This document shows, piece by piece, positions 59,916-64,000 of a DNA stretch of 64,000 nt. The position numbers were made by a program, and so were the translations under genes. The notes below the pieces were generated by a model. That model was not told the DNA's origin. It did no database searches and saw only the letters and a program-made list of their open reading frames with translations. The stretch spans positions 179,766 through 243,765 of the forward strand of contig NZ_KV795235.1 of NCBI RefSeq assembly GCF_001808955.1. The letters run 5' to 3'. Source of the stretch: Rothia sp. HMSC078H08 (GTDB lineage: Bacteria; Actinomycetota; Actinomycetes; Actinomycetales; Micrococcaceae). The stretch's first letter is position 1. Every line of letters begins with the position of its first letter.

Positions 59916-62900
59916 GTGTCTGAGTCGACCAATAACACCGCGCATCCCAAGCCGAAGAAGTCAACGCCTAAGCGTCGTAGCCCCTTGCGGGTGACGATTG
60001 CTGTGGTGGCGGTGCTCATTGCTGCTTTTGTGGGTGCGTCCCAGGTGTACACGGACTGGCTGTGGTTTGATCAGCTGGGTTATAGCACCGTGTTCACTAC
60101 CCAGATTTTGTTGAAGGCAGCCGTGTTTGTGGTGGCTGCCGTGGTGATTGCTGTGCCGCTGTGGGCTTCGATGTCCTACGCGGTCCGTCATGCTGATGTG
60201 GCGCCAGCGTCCGAGAAGGAGCCGCAGGAGGCGCCGAACCCGAATCAGAGCGTACCGACCAGCGGCACGGATGCTGCCGAGCAGATGCTTCGTGACGTAT
60301 TTGGTCAGCAGCGTGCTGAGGAGAGCATGCGCCGCTACCACGAGAGCGTGGATAAGGCGCGTAAGGTTCTGCTGATTGCGGTTCCGCTACTGCTGGGCCT
60401 GTTCATTGCTTCGGCGACGATGACTCAGTGGAGCACCGTCGCGCTGTTCTTCAACCAGCAGTCCTTCGGTAAGACTGACCCGGAGTTTGGTCTGGATTAC
60501 GGTTTCTTCCTGTTTGCGTTGCCGTTCTTCCGCATGGTGGTGACTCTGGTGACCTCCGCTGTGGTGCTGTCGGCGCTCGCGGGTCTGTTCATGCACTACT
60601 TCTACGGCGGTATTAAGGTGCAGCCGGGCGGTGTGAGCACTACCGTGGCGTTCCGTCGTCACGCTGCGATTGTGGTGGCTGTGTTCTTGCTGACTCGTGC
60701 GGTGAACTTCTGGCTGGATCGTTATTCCTCGACTCAGCAGCAGGTGGGTCGCTGGGCTGGCGCAATGTACACGGACGTGAACTCGTCAATCCCGGTGAAC
60801 GCTATTTTGGCGATTTCTGCTCTGCTGGTGGCGATCATGTTTGTGGTGGCTGCTTCGATGAATCGTTGGCGTCTGCCGCTGATTAGCACCGCGATGCTGG
60901 TGATTGTTGCCGTGGTTGCTGGCGGCCTGTACCCGTGGATTGTTCAGCGTTTCCAGGTGGTTCCGAATGAGCAGGGTGCTCAGTCGAAGTTCATTCAGCG
61001 CAATATTGATGCGACCCGTTACGCGTACGGTCTGGACAAGATTGAGACCACTCCGTATGACGCGACGATTGATACCCGTGCCGGTGCGTTGAGCTCTTCG
61101 AGCGCAACCATTGCGAATATTCGCCTGTTGGATCCGAATGTTGTGTCCTCGGCGTTTGCGCAGATGCAGCAGTTCCGCCCGTACTACCGCTTCGAGTCGC
61201 AGCTGGCGGTGGACCGTTACACCGTGGGTAACACCACGCAGGACACCGTGCTGGCGGCCCGCGAGCTGAACCCCACGCAGACCAGCGGCGATTCTTGGTA
61301 TAACCGCCACGTGGTGTACACCCACGGTTACGGTGTGATTGCCGCCTATGGTAACCAGGTGGATTCTGCGGGTAACCCGAAGTTCTTGCAGTCCGGTATT
61401 AAGGCGACCGGTACCCTGAGCGAGGATTACGAGCCGCGTATTTACTTTGGCACGAGCTCGCCGGAGTATTCGATTGTGGGCGGTAAGGGCGACACCCTGG
61501 AGCTTGACCGTCCGCTCTCTGCCGAGGAAACCAACGCCTCCGATGCGAAGTACACTTTCGCCGGTTACGGTGGTCCTCGCGTTGATTCGTTGCTGGCTCG
61601 CCTGTCCTACGCGATTAAGTTCCAGTCCTCTGACATTCTGCTGTCGGATGCGGTGCGTGAGGGTTCGCAGATTCTGTACGAACGCAACCCGCTGGACCGT
61701 GTGCGTAAGGTAGCGCCGTACCTGAGCGTGGATTCTAAGCCGTATCCGGCGATTGTGAATAACCGCGTGCAGTGGATCGTGGATGCCTACACCACGAGCG
61801 ACCAGTTCCCCTACGCGCAGGGTAGCTCCCAGGATGCGGCAACCGCTGCGGGTGCTCAGCGTTCTAACTCGGTGAACTACATCCGTAACTCGGTGAAGGC
61901 TACCGTGGACGCGTACGACGGTTCGGTGACCCTGTACGCGTGGGATGAGGAGGATCCGGTGCTGAAGGCGTGGCAGGGTGTTTTCCCTGGCACGGTGAAG
62001 AGCTACCGTGAGATGAACGCTTCGCTGATGAGTCACGTGCGTTACCCGACTGACATGTTCAATATTCAGCGCACCATGCTGAATAAGTATCACGTGACGA
62101 ACGCGAATAGCTTCTACGCCGGTGACGATGTCTGGTCGATTCCGAACGACCCGACCAATGATCGTAACCAGCCGATTTCGCCCTACTACCTGTCCCTGCA
62201 GATGCCCGGCGATTCTCGCGCGCACTTCTCGTTGACGACTACGTTCATTCCTCAGCAGAGCGATTCGAACTCTCGTAACGTGATGTACGGCTTCCTTGCT
62301 GCTAATGGTGATGCTGGTACCGGTAAGGACGGCGAGCGTAGCCCTGATTACGGCAAGCTACGCCTGCTGGAGTTGCCGCGTTCTTCGGTGGTTCCCGGCC
62401 CCGGCCAGGCTCAGAATATTTTCAACTCTGATGCTGAGGTGTCGAACCAGCTGAACCTGTTGCGCCGCGGTTCGTCTGAGGTTATTAACGGCAATATGCT
62501 GACTCTGCCGGTGGGCGGCGGCATGCTGTACGTTCAGCCAGTGTATGTGCAGTCGAGCGGTGACGCTAAGTACCCGCGTCTGCAGCGTGTGCTGGTGAGC
62601 TTCGGCGATAAGGTCGGCTTCGCTCCGACTCTGGAGGAGGCGCTGAACCAGGTGTTCGGTGGCTCTTCGGGTGCTAAGTTGGACGGCTCGGCGCCGGCTA
62701 GCCCGTCTGCGTCTGCCTCTGGCTCCTCGGGTACTTCGGGCGCTTCGACCGGCGGCTCGTCGGCTTCGCAGTCTTCGGAACTGAAGCAGGCTCTGACGGA
62801 TGCCTCGAAGGCAATGACCGATGCTGATGCGGCAATGAAGAAGGGCGACTGGGCTGCCTACGGTGAGGCTCAGAAGCGTCTGGAAGCAGCCGTGAAGAAG

Positions 62901-63032
62901 GCTCTGGAGGCTGAGGAGGCGCAGAGCACGGCGTCCGCTAAGGCTTCTGCATCGGCAGCGCCCAGCGCCTCGGCGGCTCCGAGCGTAGCGGCTAGCGCTA
63001 AGCCCAGCGCGAGCCTTTCGACTTCTCACTAG
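59916..63032 (+). CDS. UPF0182 family membrane protein
   Basis: A 1038-residue protein of the UPF0182/COG1615 family. Seven membrane segments lie in the first ~340 residues, opening with VAVLIAAFVGASQVYTDWLWFDQLGYSTVF. A large extracytoplasmic domain contains QRNIDATRYAYGLDKI, NRHVVYTHGYG and VDAYTTSDQFPY. The last ~100 residues are Ala/Ser-rich with a helical stretch (KQALTDASKAMTDADAAMKKGDW), possibly wall-spanning. Function unknown. Start is GTG at 59916 with GCGAGGA upstream. Length is normal for the family. Confidence 0.88.
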   Translation: MSESTNNTAHPKPKKSTPKRRSPLRVTIAVVAVLIAAFVGASQVYTDWLWFDQLGYSTVFTTQILLKAAVFVVAAVVIAVPLWASMSYAVRHADVAPASEKEPQEAPNPNQSVPTSGTDAAEQMLRDVFGQQRAEESMRRYHESVDKARKVLLIAVPLLLGLFIASATMTQWSTVALFFNQQSFGKTDPEFGLDYGFFLFALPFFRMVVTLVTSAVVLSALAGLFMHYFYGGIKVQPGGVSTTVAFRRHAAIVVAVFLLTRAVNFWLDRYSSTQQQVGRWAGAMYTDVNSSIPVNAILAISALLVAIMFVVAASMNRWRLPLISTAMLVIVAVVAGGLYPWIVQRFQVVPNEQGAQSKFIQRNIDATRYAYGLDKIETTPYDATIDTRAGALSSSSATIANIRLLDPNVVSSAFAQMQQFRPYYRFESQLAVDRYTVGNTTQDTVLAARELNPTQTSGDSWYNRHVVYTHGYGVIAAYGNQVDSAGNPKFLQSGIKATGTLSEDYEPRIYFGTSSPEYSIVGGKGDTLELDRPLSAEETNASDAKYTFAGYGGPRVDSLLARLSYAIKFQSSDILLSDAVREGSQILYERNPLDRVRKVAPYLSVDSKPYPAIVNNRVQWIVDAYTTSDQFPYAQGSSQDAATAAGAQRSNSVNYIRNSVKATVDAYDGSVTLYAWDEEDPVLKAWQGVFPGTVKSYREMNASLMSHVRYPTDMFNIQRTMLNKYHVTNANSFYAGDDVWSIPNDPTNDRNQPISPYYLSLQMPGDSRAHFSLTTTFIPQQSDSNSRNVMYGFLAANGDAGTGKDGERSPDYGKLRLLELPRSSVVPGPGQAQNIFNSDAEVSNQLNLLRRGSSEVINGNMLTLPVGGGMLYVQPVYVQSSGDAKYPRLQRVLVSFGDKVGFAPTLEEALNQVFGGSSGAKLDGSAPASPSASASGSSGTSGASTGGSSASQSSELKQALTDASKAMTDADAAMKKGDWAAYGEAQKRLEAAVKKALEAEEAQSTASAKASASAAPSASAAPSVAASAKPSASLSTSH

Positions 63033-63167
63033 GATGCCTGAGGCGGCGGGGGAGTAGCGCATACCGGATGCTCACGGATCGGATGTCCACGGGTCTAGCG
63101 TCCTCGCTCTAGAACCGGGGCCTGCACTGGATACGGCTCCTACTGACTACCTCTAGCGGTCTCTGAC

Positions 63168-63204
63168 GGAACGGGGTGGAAGTGTATCGCTTCCACCCCG
63201 TTCC
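63168..63204 (+). terminator. Terminator of the UPF0182 gene
   Basis: Perfect 15-bp stem GGAACGGGGTGGAAG/CTTCCACCCCGTTCC with a 7-nt loop, about 135 nt after the stop. Confidence 0.75.
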
Positions 63205-63244
63205 TGTATGTTCTACCCCTGGCACTGCCCCGTAGCCCCTATTC

Positions 63245-63283
63245 CTACCCAACTGCTTTCTACCCAACTGCTTTCTACCCAAC
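63245..63283 (+). repeat. 15-bp tandem repeat upstream of the initiator tRNA
   Basis: Units 63245-63259 and 63260-63274 are identical, and a third partial unit starts at 63275. Unit: CTACCCAACTGCTTT. The interval 63033-63367 holds only this repeat, the UPF0182 terminator and the tRNA promoter region. Confidence 0.95.
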
Positions 63284-63367
63284 AGCCCCTATTTTTGTGT
63301 GCTTGGTTACAAATCGCGTTTTTGGCTTGCATGCCCGGTTTGGGGTCTGTATAGTTGTATGAGTCGC

Positions 63368-63444
63368 CGCGGGGTGGAGCAGTTCGGTAGCTCGCCGGGC
63401 TCATAACCCGGAGGTCGCAGGTTCAAATCCTGTCCCCGCAACCA
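63368..63444 (+). tRNA. Initiator tRNA-Met (CAT anticodon)
   Basis: Cloverleaf with acceptor CGCGGGG/CCCCGCA, including the C1-A72 mismatch diagnostic of initiator tRNAs. The D-arm region is GAGCAGTTCGGTAGCTC. The anticodon stem CCGGG-CTCATAA-CCCGG has three consecutive G-C pairs, and the T-arm is CAGGTTCAAATCCTG. CCA is encoded at 63442-63444. A strong terminator follows directly. It formylates and starts all protein synthesis; other fmt-pathway genes are not in the window. Confidence 0.96.
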
Positions 63445-63445
63445 G

Positions 63446-63497
63446 AAAAACCCGGTATCTCAACGAAAAGTCGCTGAGATACCGGGTTTTGTTTTGC
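63446..63497 (+). terminator. Terminator of the initiator tRNA
   Basis: Stem AAAACCCGGTATCTCA/TGAGATACCGGGTTTT with a 12-nt centre, followed by GTTTTG. Confidence 0.88.
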
Positions 63498-63575
63498 CCT
63501 GACGAGACCGAATCCCTATGTTATTCCCTACCTTTCAGCCAAACTCAGGCCCGTCGTCGAGGTGGGGGGAGGGGG

Positions 63576-63637
63576 GACTATCACCCAACATCGAGGACTA
63601 TCATCCAACGCCCCTTCGGGGCGTATGACTATCTTCG
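63576..63637 (+). repeat. GACTATC direct repeats with a small G+C hairpin
   Basis: GACTATCAYCCAAC at 63576-63589 and 63596-63609, and a partial GACTATC at 63627. Between the last two lies CGCCCC-ttc-GGGGCG (63609-63623). This part of the post-tRNA region has no supported gene. Confidence 0.7.
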
Positions 63638-63679
63638 CTCGTGCATGATCTCGTGGGAGGGAGGTTGCAGAGGAGGATT

Positions 63680-63965
63680 TTCACCGCCTAATCGGCGTTG
63701 ATACCGGCTGTTTACCGCCTGAAAATGCAAAAGCGGTATAGCATTTTCCCTCGTATCTCAACCGAATCCCAACCCTTTACCGCCTTCACCGCCTAAAACC
63801 GAAAACTTTTATATATACACACGCATATGTAGGAAGATGAACACTCGCGTGTACACTTTTTAGAAATTAGGCGGTAGAGGCGGCAACACACCATGTTTTG
63901 ACTGATATACCAACGTTTTCGATATACCGCTTAGCCTCAAACAGGCGGTAACTAAGCGGTTGAAA
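63680..63965. repeat. Array of TACCGCC/GGCGGTA motifs (iteron-like) running to the window edge
   Basis: Core ACCGCC or its complement occurs at about 63683, 63714, 63779, 63788, 63871, 63880 and 63943, with the shorter AGCGGT/ACCGCT at about 63732, 63926 and 63955. A composite TTTACCGCCTTCACCGCCTAA (63776-63796) is mirrored by TTAGGCGGTAGAGGCGGCAA (63868-63887) around an A+T-rich 70-nt centre with TATATATA. GAAAATGC/GCATTTTC (63721-63728 with 63741-63748) forms an extra hairpin. No gene is seen in 63498-64000. It resembles a replication origin or operator array of a mobile element. Confidence 0.65.
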
Positions 63966-64000
63966 GAGTAGCGTCCCGCATAGTGGTGTAACCGTGTGGT

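Noticed and set aside
63489-63701. 70-residue plus-strand frame after the tRNA
   Set aside because: It begins inside the tRNA terminator, runs through G-rich and repeat DNA, and has no ribosome site.
63680-63965. CRISPR array
   Set aside because: The repeated unit is only 6-9 nt, occurs in both orientations and has irregular spacing. This is an iteron/operator pattern, not CRISPR.

Overview
The window looks like a chromosomal segment of an actinobacterium of the Micrococcaceae, most likely Rothia (inferred from memory of gene content; no search was run). The sequence is roughly 60% G+C by eye. It carries actinobacterial gene sets: a GluABCD-type glutamate transporter, the actinobacterial form of DapD, the coproporphyrin-dependent (CPD) heme pathway, AdnAB, UvrD2, a PDZ-Lon protease, UPF0182, DUF3107, and a tatB / mrp / DUF1003 / MgtE-like block in the order I recall from mycobacteria.

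Layout. 1-5.4 kb: gluABCD on the minus strand (gluD runs off the edge), galE and a DUF4253 protein. 5.6-9.8 kb: divergent dapD/dapE (lysine and peptidoglycan precursor), a small membrane-anchored protein and a GT-C mannosyltransferase-like protein. 10-18 kb: tatB converging on mrp / DUF1003 / MgtE-CBS, a GSP17M-like membrane protein, aminopeptidase P and a PHP phosphoesterase. 18.0-20.7 kb: an A+T-richer accessory island built as an imperfect 2.7-kb palindrome. It holds two secreted SLH-like paralogues pointing inwards and two 5'-truncated fragments of a second gene family meeting head to head at the centre. 20.7-24.5 kb: a solitary DPPF-type DNA methyltransferase, a DEAD-box RNA helicase with a long untranslated leader, and DUF3107.

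24.6-40.2 kb: heme synthesis. hemA is divergent from hemE-hemY-hemQ-hemH-hemC-hemD-hemB, and hemL lies further on in the opposite orientation, so every step from glutamyl-tRNA to heme b is encoded here. Between hemB and hemL sits about 4 kb of accessory DNA: a 64-residue protein, three tandem paralogues of an unrecognised membrane protein, and copies of a long perfect inverted repeat.

40.4-63.0 kb: a ThrE-like exporter, a DnaQ-like exonuclease, AdnA/AdnB helicase-nucleases for double-strand-break repair, a kinase-fold phosphotransferase, UvrD2, a YgjP-like metallopeptidase, a DUF2342 protein, a PDZ-Lon protease and a UPF0182 membrane protein. 63.37 kb: initiator tRNA-Met. After it the sequence changes character: A+T-richer, no convincing gene, and an array of TACCGCC/GGCGGTA motifs that continues to the window edge. 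This may be the edge of an integrated element.

Window-wide signals: many genes without a Shine-Dalgarno sequence have a TANNNT hexamer 6-9 nt before the start codon (probable leaderless mRNAs); short tandem repeats of exactly 15 bp occur at seven places, inside and outside genes; and a TTAGGTW heptamer lies upstream of all three hem transcription units in the same orientation.
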